Shown here: positions 1 through 13,262 of the stretch, in pieces | How the letters are laid out: each line of letters begins with the position of its first letter | How positions within the stretch are numbered: position 1 is the first letter of the stretch | Assembly (NCBI RefSeq): GCF_037975245.1 | Contig: NC_092563.1 | Span: forward strand, 12,142,001-12,206,000 | Reading direction: 5' to 3' | From: Apostichopus japonicus | Lineage: Eukaryota; Echinodermata; Holothuroidea; Aspidochirotida; Stichopodidae | DNA: 64,000 nt | Program-made: the position numbers and the translations under genes | Notes under the pieces: generated by a model | The model's input: the letters and a program-made list of their open reading frames with translations, nothing else | What the model was told of the DNA's origin: nothing | The model's database searches: none

Positions 1-1408
1 TTTGCGAAAGATTTGATTTTTTTTTTTCCTCTCCGATTTTTTTTTTTTTTTTTTTGCACCTAAAACGTGACAATTAGGCATCCACGGTGCAATCTTGATG
101 AAAACAAGAATTGTATGCTGATGAAATTACAGATTATTTCATTCCACATTTTGTCCATTAAGAAGGAAAATTTTCAAATTATGTTTGCTGACACGCTGCA
201 AGGTCTTCGCACAAATAGACAAAGCACTTTTGGATGATTTTATCAAGTTACAAATTGTTGCTCGAAAGCCTGTCATGCGAGCTAAGCATTCATGAACCTG
301 TTCGAATTATCGACGGGCATATGCATGCTATATAGGAACATATTTCACTGTTTTATTTTAATTCCGTAACGTGACCGGCACGACTTTATCTGATTTTTTA
401 TTGAACTTTCAAGCGATACGGTTAAATTTACGTCAATCACTATCGTCAGTATAATGTGGAAGAATTTGGCAAATAAAAGGGAAAAATCAGTGTGGAATTT
501 TTCGCCACTTTTCTCGTGTTTTTGAATTTTATATAAGTGAAAATGTCACAAACAAAGTCAAAGAGTAACTGGGGAAAATAGGAGGGAAAAATTATATCAA
601 ATGGAATGATTAGTATAAATACGCTTAATATAAGTTTTCTCTGTATATCAATCAATTCAAAGACAACGTTACATTATAAGATATCTTTTGTTGGATTATT
701 TTGGAAGTCGTTTATGTGACTTTATAAGTAAAGTTAATCTGTTAATGTTACATTAATCATCTAATGTTCACAAATGACTCCAGATTACAACATGGACGAA
801 CAAATGCATGATCAGGATAGTCCTCGGAGTAATATATCACATAGGGAGGGGGGGGGGGAGGGTGTGCTTGAAGGCACTGTATCTGATTTCAGTGATTGAC
901 TAGATGGCTCTGGAGGCGCCTTTAGCTCCTTTGCCATCTCAGCCCCATGGCTACATCTCTGATGAGGGGAGAAATCGTTATTATATATAGAACAGTAAAA
1001 GAACACTCATTGCCAACGCTCCGATTGCAGGTGAAGTATGAATGTTTTCCATCCAGGGTCTTTCTTAAAACACAATCAAAGTAGAAGCAGAATTTTCCAA
1101 ATTAAAAAAAAAACTTACTTGACAATTCCACGATAGCATTTAACTGTAGTTTACCCTTTCCTTCAATTTTTTCCCTTTTTTCCCTTTTTACATTTAAAAA
1201 CAACAGTTCAGTAAATAAATGGCGTTAACAGAGTGCCATTTAGTTTCATCATATCACTGACGAGAAGACAGTTGAATGTACATTAATATACTAAACTTAC
1301 TTCATTTATAATGCAGACGATAGGAAAATTGTCCTTATTTATGATGGTATTAACTTCTTTATTTAAAATTAGCGATATCTTGACCATTGCAAAACTATCG
1401 CAAGTTAG

Positions 1409-1439
1409 TATCAAGGTAGTCCCTCCTGAATTAATAACC

Positions 1440-1496
<57 letters not shown>

Positions 1497-1530
1497 TATA
1501 CTTCCATTCCACAGGAGGGACTACTTGATA
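1409..1530. mobile_element. Inverted-repeat MITE-like unit with a (TA)n core
   Basis: TATCAAGGTAGTCCCTCCTG (1409-1428) and CAGGAGGGACTACTTGATA (1512-1530) are inverted repeats differing by one base, enclosing about 50 bp of (TA)n at 1443-1493. If the outermost TA is the target duplication, the ends would suit a Tc1/mariner-like MITE. Confidence 0.65.
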
Positions 1531-1739
1531 GCTCTATTTAGTTATCAACTAAAGGGACCTATTAAAGTCTTCTTAATTACTGCCGTCAAGCGTTTATCAC
1601 TTTACGATTCCCCAATGAACTCTTTTTATGTACTTTATGGAATTTTCGTCCTCTATCGATATCGATTTCTTTAAGTATATATTATGACGTTTTAGTCTCC
1701 ATTTTTCAAGATTAATGGCCCCGCAAAAGCGTCTCTAGT

Positions 1740-1740
<1 letters not shown>

Positions 1741-1810
<70 letters not shown>

Positions 1811-1821
1811 TATATATATAT

Positions 1822-1915
<94 letters not shown>

Positions 1916-1947
1916 ATGTGCGTGTGTGTGGGTGAGTGTGTGTGTTA
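1741..1947. repeat. (TA)n microsatellite passing into (TG)n
   Basis: About 166 bp of TA with two GA interruptions, then TGTGTGTGCATGTGCGTG. Confidence 0.97.
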
Positions 1948-1959
1948 AAGCTAGAAAAG

Positions 1960-2136
1960 AAAAGCAGCGTTATAATGTTATCCAGTATATCCTTCTTTCA
2001 GTAATTCCACAGTCATGTTTTTTCTATAATGTTCTTCTGTATGTCCCTCTTACAGGTATTCCACATTCATGTTTTTTATATAATGTTCTTCTGTAAGTCC
2101 CTTTTTCAGTAATTCCACATTCATGTTTTCATACAC
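1960..2136. repeat. 54-bp tandem repeat, about three copies
   Basis: ATTCCACA(G/T)TCATGTTTT recurs with TCATG at 2013, 2067 and 2121, a 54-bp period, with TATAATGTTCTTCTGTA in between. Confidence 0.85.
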
Positions 2137-3102
2137 TGCTCATGAGTGCGTCATCCTTTCTTGACCCCCTTCTAAGTTGCCCTTTGTTCATGTTTTTTCT
2201 GCCCCAAACTGTTACCTCACCAAACCACGGTCAGCCTCTGAAGGTCCCTGTGGAAAACTTTATTCAAAGTTTGTCATGATTCATTCTGTGCTTGCCATTA
2301 CCTTAGAGAATTGCTCTTCATATTTTAAGATTTTTAAAGGTTCAGGTTGGCTTGTGAATTAAGAAAGTGTCGTTCTTTATATTATGTTACTTTAAAGGAG
2401 GTCTGTCAATAATTGAACAATTTTAAAGTCTGGAGGTCCAACAAAAGTTACCGATAAAACATAACAATAAATGATGGCAATGGCCATCAATTGAGGATAA
2501 ACGGCTATGTGTGTTTTAAAATCGAAGAACAGCCTCTAACAAAACGTGATCTCTACAATGCAAATAGTTGTTCATATTTATGATTGATGGGTAATTTACA
2601 TTAGTTTTCTCTACACGGGTACACTAAGGGGTTAATTATTGATGGTGAAGTTAAACAAGGTTGTTAGATAAGCAATATAAAGAAACACACAATCTTAAAA
2701 CCAGAGAAGCATACAACCATCAAGCAGGAAAATATATGGAAAGAGTGGAAACTCATTATTCAAGATAAAGGAACAATTATATCAATTTATAGAAATAATT
2801 ACAGAATAAAATGCAAACATAATAAAGATGCCTAAGTAAGTATTAATTATATCATCATTAAACTTAAGAGGTGTATCTTGTTGAATGTTTTATCTAATGG
2901 AAATGCAAGAATATTTTCGGATAGCAATTCCTTCGAAGTTTTCGCCAAGCAAGTTTCTCTGCCGCCAATTTTTTTGTGTGGCTTTTCGCCCTAACGTACG
3001 TCTTGTGTCGATGTATATATAGAGCATTATACAATCACATCCATGCTTAGCGCATTCAATGAACTTTATTGAAAATATTCAGTCGATGTACACATAGATA
3101 TA

Positions 3103-3140
3103 AATATATATATATATATATATATTATAGATATATGTAG
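3103..3140. repeat. Short (TA)n tract
   Basis: Interrupted TATATA run of about 35 bp. Confidence 0.85.
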
Positions 3141-3322
3141 AAAGAAACAGAGTATCAATATGTGAGATACTTTGTAATGAGGGAGATAATGTGTATACCG
3201 TAGGGAAAGCATGCATGATATGCGACTAGGCACTGACTGCCATCGAAAGATATGAGTCATCGGATGAAGAATGGATATTCAGCTTTAAGAAATATTAACG
3301 AAAACAGCAAATAAAGATACAC

Positions 3323-3515
<193 letters not shown>

Positions 3516-3896
3516 CTGCCTCAAGTCATGAATCCATCTCATTAGTGTAAATATATATGATTGAGGTATAGAAACTAAAATAATGGTATGGCCTACGAAC
3601 TTGCAAAGGGGAAAGTGTGTGTCAAGTTTGAAGCATATTTATAAATACATATACATTTAGACATATTGTTTTGGTTCTTAATGCCAGAAGGTAGCGAACA
3701 AGCTGTCATTGCGAAGGGCTTGATAAGGTTGATGACAAATGTTGTAAGAGCATTTAGATTATTAGTCAAATTGCTTAACCGAAGGACAAATTTATTTTTG
3801 AAAGTTCTGTATTTATTTATAATAAAATATTAGTTTTGTAGGAATTCAAGAGTTAGAAGTCACTGTCCCCTGCAACAAGTGTATACGAGTAGGTAA

Positions 3897-4590
3897 CACT
3901 AGCACTGTCCTAACCAACTAGATGTAATGTTGTGTACTATCCTAACCAACTAGAGTTATAGCTGCGTACTGTCATAACCAACTAGAGGTCATGTTGTGTA
4001 CTGTCCTAACCAACTAGAGGTAATGTTGTGTACTGTCCTAACCAACTAGAAGTAATGTTGTGTACTGTCCTAACCAAATAGAGGTCATGTTGTGTACTGT
4101 TTTTACCAACTAGAGGTCAATTTGTGTACTGTCCAAACCAACTAGAGTTATAGCTGCGTACTGTCATAACCAACTAGAGGTCATGTTGTGTACTGTCCTA
4201 ACCAATTAGAGTCAATGTTGTGTATTGTCCTAACCAACTAGAGGTAATGCTGTGTACTGTCCTAACCAACTAGAAGTAATGTTGTGTGCTGTCCTAACCA
4301 ACTAGAGTTATATAGCTGCGTACTGTCATAACCAACTAGAGGTCATGTTGTGTACTGTCCTAACCAGCTAAAGGTAATGTTGTGTACTGTCCTAACCAAC
4401 TAGAGTCAATGTTGTGTATTGTCCTAACCAACTAGAGTCAATGTTGTGTATTGTCCTAACCAACTAGATTCAATGTTGTGTACTGTCCTAACCAAATAGA
4501 GGTCATGTTGTGTACTGTCGTAACTAACTAGATGTCATGTTGTGTAATGTCCTTACCAACTAGATGTCATGTTGTGTCCTGTCCTAACCA
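3897..4590. repeat. 32-bp minisatellite, about 21 copies, with higher-order pattern
   Basis: Unit approximately CTAACCAACTAGAGG plus TCATGTTGTGTACTGTC. A variant unit containing GAGTTATAGCTGCG recurs at about 3951, 4144 and 4306 and is each time followed by a CATAACC...GGTCATG unit, so blocks of five or six units were duplicated together. The array runs directly into a (TA)n tract. Confidence 0.95.
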
Positions 4591-4591
<1 letters not shown>

Positions 4592-4657
<66 letters not shown>

Positions 4658-4660
4658 TAT

Positions 4661-4732
<72 letters not shown>

Positions 4733-4739
4733 CGTGTTC
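4592..4739. repeat. (TA)n microsatellite passing into (TG)n
   Basis: About 128 bp of TA with AAATAAATA interruptions, followed by TGTGTGTGTGTGCGTG. Confidence 0.97.
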
Positions 4740-4744
4740 GTGTA

Positions 4745-6300
4745 TGTGTTGTTATGACAGCAGTGATGCTTGCTTACATCATACAATTAAACTGGATTAT
4801 AGCGACGTGGGCGAAAAAGAGCAAACTATGTACAGTGGCAACTGTTACATAGCAAATCAAAGAAGAACAAGAGGAAGATGGAGAATAAAATAGTACAAGT
4901 GGTCGGTTGAAGCGATTCCCTTTAATCTTTTGTTTTCTCGAGAGTCCCTCTAACAGATGGGTATTTATTGAATGCTGGATGTGAGGCGTATCGGTCGGTT
5001 TGAGATTACCTCAGCGTTACTCGTTATGCACGATCACTCTTGTGTTACTTCCCTGCGCCGAATCCCGATCGCTTGATATACTTTCAACTTGCCAGGTAAT
5101 TAAGGGCACCTTGATCAATGGTTTTCCAATCGAAAATAAATGCGCGGACTTGTTTCTTCCTATTCCCCAGACGAAAGCGTGAAAACAGATCTTCTAGTCA
5201 GGAAGTTGAAAATGGAATCTTAGTTCAGGCCACCTGCGTCTCACACGCCACTGAGCTCCAAACGTGCAAGACACAAATTACATTTCGCTGTCATTCCAAA
5301 TGTCGCCGGATTGCCTTTATGTTTCTCTTGAAATCCTTTTGTGGCAATAATTTTTTTCTCTATAAAAATAAAAGGGAAAAAAGAGGCCTCGAGTCTAGTC
5401 AAGGTCTGAGTTTTTATTCTACAGGTTACTAGAAAGTGTTAACAGGTTGCTATAGTCAGCGGAGCGCTCTTGTTTTGACGTTACTTTGTCAATAATTCAC
5501 CAAGTTAGAAAGAAAAAAAAATTACATAGCCAAATGGAATCGATCAGAAAACGTAGTTATCAAATGACTAACCATTCCATAAATTACGATGTATGCCAAG
5601 TGAGGGGAAATCTTAATAGTGTGGCAGATGGCAGCCGGTTCTCTCTCACTCTTTTAATGAGTGTACAAAAGTCGCCGTGTGCTCTTTACAGACTTTGACG
5701 TCAAGACGTTCTATTTACATTTGAAGATTACATATTGAGATACAAAATCAGTTTCCGTTCATAATTTATGGCTTGGTTCTCCTCCCATCTTTCCCATTTC
5801 TGATATTTATATATATATTGTTGTGACAATAAGTTTGCACACATACAAGAACATTAATGTTATTCAATATATTACAACTTCCAAATAATGTCAAAAAATT
5901 TGCTATGGGTGATGACTGATATATTTTCCAGTCTATATACTGTTTACAATTGGAAACGTTTTACGTGAATATGAAATGCTAGCAAAAGAGCCAGTTAATA
6001 GCCAACCAGCGGTAAATTTGATACCCTTTTTGGGTTAATTGTACTAATATGCTATTGCCTCTGCTCTCCGCCTAGCTTGTTAAATTGGTGCATTTATTTA
6101 ATAACATACAATCAATTTGATTATGTCTTTTGGTTCGATACTCTGAATGGTACATTTTGTGTGATACAGTAACTATGACTGTTTCGTAATGATCTTTTGA
6201 TTATCTTTTGAGACTGTTTAGATTCCCATTCGGTAAGTTGTGTCGCGGAAAGAATATGTGTGGATAGTGAAGAATAGTTTTTTAATACGTGACATAGGGA
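4745..6300. other. No gene seen
   Basis: The 4985-5340 stretch is less AT-rich than its surroundings and contains GGTAATTAAGG and ACCTTGATCAATGG, but the 104-codon open frame over it resembles nothing I know. The rest is plain sequence. Confidence 0.3.
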
Positions 6301-6301
6301 C

Positions 6302-6321
6302 AGACACAAGCTAGAGTGCAC

Positions 6322-6407
<86 letters not shown>

Positions 6408-6576
6408 ATATCTATATATATATATATATACATATATATATTTCTATATGTATATATTTATATATATATATATTTATATATTTATATTTATATATATATA
6501 TATATGTGTGTGTATATCTATATTTATATATATACATATATATAAATATATATATATATACATATATATATATATG

Positions 6577-6612
<36 letters not shown>

Positions 6613-6670
6613 GATATATATATATAGTTATATAAAGATATATTTATTTATTTCACTCTAGCTTGTGACT
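6302..6670. mobile_element. (TA)n array bracketed by 17-bp inverted repeats
   Basis: AGACACAAGCTAGAGTG (6302-6318) and CACTCTAGCTTGTGACT (6654-6670) match as inverted repeats at 16 of 17 positions. Between them is about 330 bp of TA with TG and CATATA interruptions. Confidence 0.65.
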
Positions 6671-6671
6671 T

Positions 6672-9600
6672 CTAAGAGTCATCTATGAGTGTTCTTGTCA
6701 ATGTCGTTCTCCTTAAGAGACATCAGCATGTAATAAATCTATTAAGAATGACATAGAGGTTTGCGCCATATTGATATACACGTTATGAACATTTAAACAG
6801 CATGGACTTTGACTTAGAACGAAAGACAAGAACCATATTTTTTTTTTATCTTTGTAAGAAAAAGAAATTAAGATGATGGCTTGATAAATGAAATTAGATT
6901 TAAGCAATAAAGATGATGTGATTATAATAATATATGAACGATTTTTTTTGGGGCGATTTTTTTTTGGGGCGGGGTGGGGGGTTATAGTATTATCAGAGTA
7001 TATTAGTACCATTCTCACAATGATATTATTACACAGGGCACTCTAGTTTAGTTCCAATAAGATGGACACCTTTTTAAACCTTGTTATATTCAAATCACTA
7101 CAGAAAAATTCATTCAAAATAAAGTCAAATTTACACCAGCAGTTGTGTTCCTTCAAATTGAATTACCATTAACATACAACAACACGTTTATAAGGTTAAA
7201 AAAAGCCAACATTCATCCACCATAAGATGTTAGCATGTTCCCCTTATACTCCCCTGCCGTCCGGTATTCAGATTTGTAGGGTCGTCACCCAGTACAGCAC
7301 ATGATGCGCTAGCAATTTGAGAATTTGATTTCATCAGTATCACTAATACAGTCCAGACCAAAGCATATACAACCTGTGAGTAAGGTTCAGATCTCTTGAA
7401 ACACTCTACGATCCAACACGTTCCTCTGCCTGAAATGTTATCAAAACATTGCAATATTAAACTGATTTGCCATTTTTTCATCCATGCTCTATTACAAAAT
7501 ACTTTTCTTCTATTAGCACCGTTAGAAAAAATTTCTTCTTTTTCTTCTTTTTTTCATTAAAAGAATAAGAAAAAGAAACAGGAGAGAGAAAGAAAGAGAA
7601 AAATGTAAACTGGCAGAGGATGCTCGGATCTGGAAATGTACAAGGACAAGTGTGGCAACAGTTATTAATTTGAAGAAGCCGATATAGTGTTCTTATTGAT
7701 TGTGTTCATTGGTGGGCACCTGATGATCGCCGTGCGCTCTATAATTAAACTCTAATGTTTATACAGGGAGACAGTTGCCCGATAACACCTCACGATCTAA
7801 AGATTAAAATTTGAAGGCTGGATCAAAGAAAAATATGAAAATTAACAAAGAAAAAGTAACTAGAACCTTGAAAGAACGTTTTATTATTATTATTATTTGA
7901 ATCTTTTTGGATCAATGACTTCTAAAGGCATTGGCCAGTGATCGATTTATCTGTTTTTAAGATAAAACAGTTGTAAATAATCACTTATAGCTATAAATAT
8001 TAGTTGAAGGAATAGAACATTTTGGTCTCATAATTTAATTGTTGTAATCAAAGATTATGAGACAGCTGGAAAATTTATTGTCCAATTTTTTTTTACTTTA
8101 TCAACAATTTATTTTGACAATATTTCCATACTTACTACTCATTTAGCATCATCTCGATAGTGGAGGGGGCGGTACAGTAATAGCATATATTCTGCTACAT
8201 GGTAGTATGCATGCAGTATTCTGCATGGAGTTGAAACTAAAATAAGTAAATATTAGATGTAAGATGATGCTGAGTGAATAGCCATACCACATACAAAGGA
8301 TTTGCTTTTTCAAATTATGAATCGACATGTAAATGTCTATTAAATTGAAGTGATTTAAAAGCAAATAGAAAAAAAAAACGATTTATTATCCCGAGAAAAT
8401 CATACTTGTAATAATTGTTCCAGTTATTCTAACTTGAGAAAAGACAACATTTTCTTGATTCTTTAACACCGTTCTCGGGCCTATCTTGCAATTAAACTCC
8501 TATAAAATTAAAGCTTGACATTTTCAACATAAATCATATATCACTCGATCTTTAGTCAATACACAGTGAAAAGTAACAGCCTCATTAGGATATTAAATCA
8601 CAAACTTGTAAATTATTTTATTGACTGACGACCGTAAAAAAACGTTAAATATAAAACCTTTGTCCCGTCTCTATTGTAAAACGTAAGATAAACCCTAACA
8701 CAACAACACATTATCAGTTATATTCTATATCTTACTTGAAAATTTTTCAAGATCCTTAACAAGAAAAATTAAATTATGTATAAACCTATGTTAACAGCTT
8801 AAAATTAAGTGTACAAACATATTGCCCTTCGTTGAGTCATCTGCGCGATGGCTTTAGGCAAACAATTCGTGTTGGTCTGCTATTGTTATCCCATAATTTA
8901 ATTAAACAAGACATTCTTCGTTTATGTCATATTTGACATTAAAACTATATTTCTGTTTATGTATCTGAATATGTATCTTCCCTAAAGGTCAATAAGAGTG
9001 GCTAATCCTTCAACTAATGTAAACTCATGTGTTTGGATCCTGAGGTCACCCACACTCCCTCCCTCCGTCCCAAAATTTGTTTTTATAATTTGTATTCTAC
9101 AGTATTATGCTCTAAAAGTACTATCAAACTGTATTGCATGGCGCATGCACCTTTCAGTTTACATTTTGTCTCTGCATGCAGAGTAAATACAAAGGTTAAC
9201 CAAATTCCTTTGTCCTTTTGTTTAAATTATTAGAGACGTAATTTTTGTAAACTGTCTGAATATATCAAGTTTTGATATCAAGTTTAGCATTTTAAATTAA
9301 AGAGAGAGAGAGAGGGGACTTTGTCTCGATTGACACCTTGAACTTAAACGAAGAAGAGCCTCCACTCTGGAAGGTTATTGTTAGACAAAGCTAACCTCTA
9401 AAAGAATCGTTATTAGTTTAATCTGCCCGTGTGACGAACTGATTCACTCAAAGGTGTGCCAGTTTTAATTTGTTCACACGTTTCAAACATACTATCAGCC
9501 AAGTCATTTAATTCAGTATTCTTTGCAACCACGTCTATCCATCACTTCTTTTCAGGATCAAAACGTGTCGAAGATGACAGCAGATTAAATTGCACTGTAT

Positions 9601-12540
9601 GAGTTTTTAACCTCTGCATATCCATCGGAGAGGAACCTCTGCTCCATAATTCTCTTAAAAAAAGAAGGACGGTCAAACCAGGGATTACGAGGAATATGTT
9701 TGTTTTTGAGGTTAAAGTCAAAAGAAAACATGGTCTACGTTTGCTCAATTTGTATAGGTTCAACGCCGTAGTCTAAGTACTTCTTGTATAAGGCATGATT
9801 CCGATACCGTGTATGCTTCCTACAACTAACAACCATCATTCTGTATCATCTTTTTATATTGTCTAGTCACGAGTACATAAATTAGACCAGGTACGTTGGC
9901 TCATTCTATAGTCTACCAAAAACTTGATATTCAATTCCACGCGATCCTCGGATCCCGAACTGGAGTGGACACAAAAGAGTTAAGCAGAACGAGATTGTGT
10001 TGTTTAGAATTATACGGATATGTCTGCCGTCATTGTTTGAGTCAAATTTTGATTGGCCGCTTAACGATCATAGTATTCAACAAAGGTTATAATACGACAG
10101 GGTTGCCCATGTGCTCCTTCTTCCTGTTCTCCACCGTACACCTCCGCACCCCTTCCAACAACACCCCTCCTCTTTCCTCCCAACAGCCTTGAGTAAATCA
10201 ATCAATCAATCAATGAACTTGCTGCAGGCCACTGTAGATAACTCCCGACAATCCTGTGAAACATCTAAGTAATTTATTAACTGTGTTTTCTTAAACTTTG
10301 ATTCATAATGTTAACTTGAAACTCAGAAATCAGATTGTTGCAGTTTACTGCAAAGATATATGAAATACTTGAACTTACCGTTTTATTTCGTACATTCTGA
10401 ACAATCTCATACAAAGCTCAGAATGATATATATCGCTGCATAAATTATTAACTCCTATTTAGAACTTACTTTTGTACTCTTTAGAAACTTTGTAGTGATA
10501 TCCATATAAACAATATGAAAACGTATAGACAATAATTATGTAGAACAAAGTAGATGTATACGGCATTATACACACCTCTTCGTTTGATAAAGTCTAGTTA
10601 AGCGTTAACCGCCCTCCCCCCCCCCCCCCCCACAGATGGACATAGAGCTTCGAATAACGAAATAATGTATACTTAGACGGTTATTAAAGGCGTCCTTACC
10701 ATCTCAGTTATTATAGGCGTCCTTACAATCTCATCTCCGTTCGATAGTCAAATATATCACTTGTCCGCTAAGGTCTACAAACCTCGCAGAGTCTAAACAC
10801 CTGAACAGCTATACCAACATCCTGAGGGCAAATGAGTACCGCTGTTCAAGTCCTTGCTATAGTCTCTATGCAAGTCCCTGTAAAATGGACAGAGAGAAGA
10901 AGAATAATTATAAAGAAAAGAAAAAAAAAAAAACCTGTTGAAATTTCATCATAATCTCTGACTGACAACTTCATAGACATGAAATGTCTTTCTCTCAATT
11001 CCATTAACTGACAATTGGGGGACTTGGTGTAGTTTGAGGTAGATGTAATTATAAGTCTGACAAGTGCTAGTGTCAATGATGGTGGAAATACAATTAAATA
11101 GAGTTTTCATTTTAGCTGTATTAACTTTTGATCTTTTCAAGAGTAGGAATTCCTCCTCAACATGTTCATTGCATCTGACAAAAGTAAAGTTTGAGCTTGT
11201 TTGATGGTTTCATTAAGATATATGGGTCTCCGTATTGCAAAACCGTGTTGAAAACATGCGTTTTTCAAAGGATTGTATGAATTCTCGAAGGACTTGAGGA
11301 TTGGAATTTAAAAGGGCTTAAGAATGTATAGAGCCAAATAATTTCTAAATTAATTCATAACCTCTGATATTTATACCAAAAAGGTTAGGACAGTATAGGA
11401 ACTGTATAGACGGGAAGATGTCAATAACAGCTGTTTTAATCATTACAAGTAAAATAAAATAATTAAAGAAGAAGAAGCTATTACTGTGATATACTGTAAG
11501 TTTCTACATAGCAAGGAATTATGAAACATATCTCAGTTCAAGTTTTGGATTGTTAATACTCGAAGTGTGTCTTTATGAAATAACTAAAGATAGTCCTCGC
11601 CGTGGTATGACCTCTGACCACCCCTGCCATGTACCCTGGATCCATGGTCTGTAAATTACAAAAATACTGTTTTTTTGTTTTCGCCATCGAGATATTGATT
11701 GCTTCTCGGTTGTCAAATGTACATACAATGCATTGTAATTAAACATGCAGCATTTTTAATCTTTGCACTTACTACTGCAGCGAACTTACTATTTACATAG
11801 TCAAACCTTTGACAACAACTGAATCACTTTAACAAATCCAAACTTTTGTGTAAAGCAACGAGGCCTTCCGTGAATGTTTTCTTTGTAACTTTAAGAGACT
11901 AAAAGTAAACATAGAACTAAGCAAATTCGTTATCTTTAAAAATTTCCGCAAGGAGGCCTGTAGTCTTTAAACGGAAAGTTTGATTTCAGATATCAAAGAC
12001 GAAAGATGAATTACTCAAATTCAAATGTATTCACAAAATCGTAAACATATTAAAGTAGAAAGTCACCATCTTTACTTTGCAAGTGAGGCTTCCCTTAAAG
12101 TTATTTCTGCCGGAACATCTACTTCAAATGTCAGATTATCTATAAAGATGACAAGGCTGGTTAGGAAGATGTGTTCGAGGTGTTGAAGTCATGTTTGAAC
12201 GACACGAAGATGACGAACGTATGTTACAACGTACAATCGCTTTCTTTTCAATTATAATTTCTCAAATGAATATTATATGTACTTTATACAACTGATGCAT
12301 GATACAGACAGATCATATAAAATACTATAAGATAGCAATGAATAACTCTCTACTTGTTGAACCCACATTCATTCATTTTACAATCTCATAACCTTTGTTG
12401 TCCCAACGGCTCATATTTTCAAGGATATAGTATTGGATGGTATGTTTGCCTTACATGGAGGCCAAAAAAGGCTCACTAACAAAATGTTTGAATTATAATT
12501 CTATCAATTATGAGGAAGAGCCGTCGCTTATTTTTTTAGT
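6672..12540. other. Gene-poor AT-rich stretch
   Basis: I see no supported gene. Simple features: G-rich GGGGCGGGGTGGGGGG at about 6966, (GA)n at 9301-9314, (ATCA)4 at 10197-10213, and poly-C at 10614-10631. Open frames are short and without recognisable motifs. Confidence 0.5.
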
Positions 12541-12555
12541 ATTCGTACGGAAGAC

Positions 12556-13261
12556 ATGTCTGTGAATGATCACAAGTCTGTGAATGGTTACATGTCTGAG
12601 AATGGCTACATGTCTGTGAATGGTTACATGTCTGAGAATGGTTACATGTCTGTGAATGATTACAAGTATGTGAATGAAAAAGGAAAAAAGTATATTACAA
12701 TGTTTTGTGATATCAGAAAATCGGGCAACAGAACTGTTACATGTCTGAGAATGGCTATATGTCTGTGAATGGTTACATGTCTGAGAATGGCTACATGTCT
12801 GTGAATGGTTACATGTCTGAGAATGGTAACATGTCTGAGAATGGTTACATGTCTGAGAATGGTTACATGTCTGCGAATGGTTACATGTCTGACAATGGCT
12901 ACATGTCTGTGAATGGTTACATGTCTGAGAATGGTAACATGTCTGAGAATGGTTACATGTCTGAGAATGGTTACATGTCTGTGAATGGTTACATGTCTGA
13001 GAATGATAACATGTCTGAGAATGGTTACATGTCTGTGAATGGTTATATGTATGTGATTGGTTACATGTCTGTGAATGGTTACATGTCTGAGAATGATAAC
13101 ATGTCTGAGAATGGTTACATGTCTGTGAATGGTTATATGCATGTGAATGGTTACGTGTCTGTAAATGGTTTCATGTCTGTGAATGGTTACGTGTCTGAGA
13201 ATGGCTACGCTAAAGGAAAAAAGTATATTACAATGTTTTGTGATATCAGAAAATCGGGCAA
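12556..13261. repeat. 18-bp minisatellite (MSENGY-type units) with duplicated 50-bp tail
   Basis: About 32 units of ATGTCTGAGAATGGTTAC (G/T variant: CTGTGAATG) in two blocks, about 12556-12675 and 12736-13207. Each block ends in the identical 50-bp segment 12679-12728 / 13212-13261 (AAAGGAAAAAAGTATATTAC ... AAAATCGGGCAA). Because the unit length is divisible by three, frames stay open on both strands. A plus-strand frame gives repeated Met-Ser-(Glu/Val)-Asn-Gly-Tyr and then KGKKYITMFCDIRKSG in both blocks. I found no start context, splice sites or homology that makes it a gene. Confidence 0.93.
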
Positions 13262-13262
13262 A

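Noticed and set aside
1735-1917. Tyr-Ile repeat open frames over the TA arrays (also at 3285, 6316, 19069, 25191, 27087)
   Set aside because: Translations of (TA)n microsatellites.
3897-4590. CRISPR-like array
   Set aside because: The 32-bp units are contiguous and diverged, with no unique spacers, and the host is eukaryotic.
9896-10192. 98-codon plus-strand open frame
   Set aside because: No recognisable motif, no plausible splice context, and codon content looks random.
12660-13142. Minus-strand open frame of 160 codons (HVTILR-type repeats)
   Set aside because: It is the antisense of the 18-bp minisatellite. A unit divisible by three stays open in several frames, so length is not evidence of coding.
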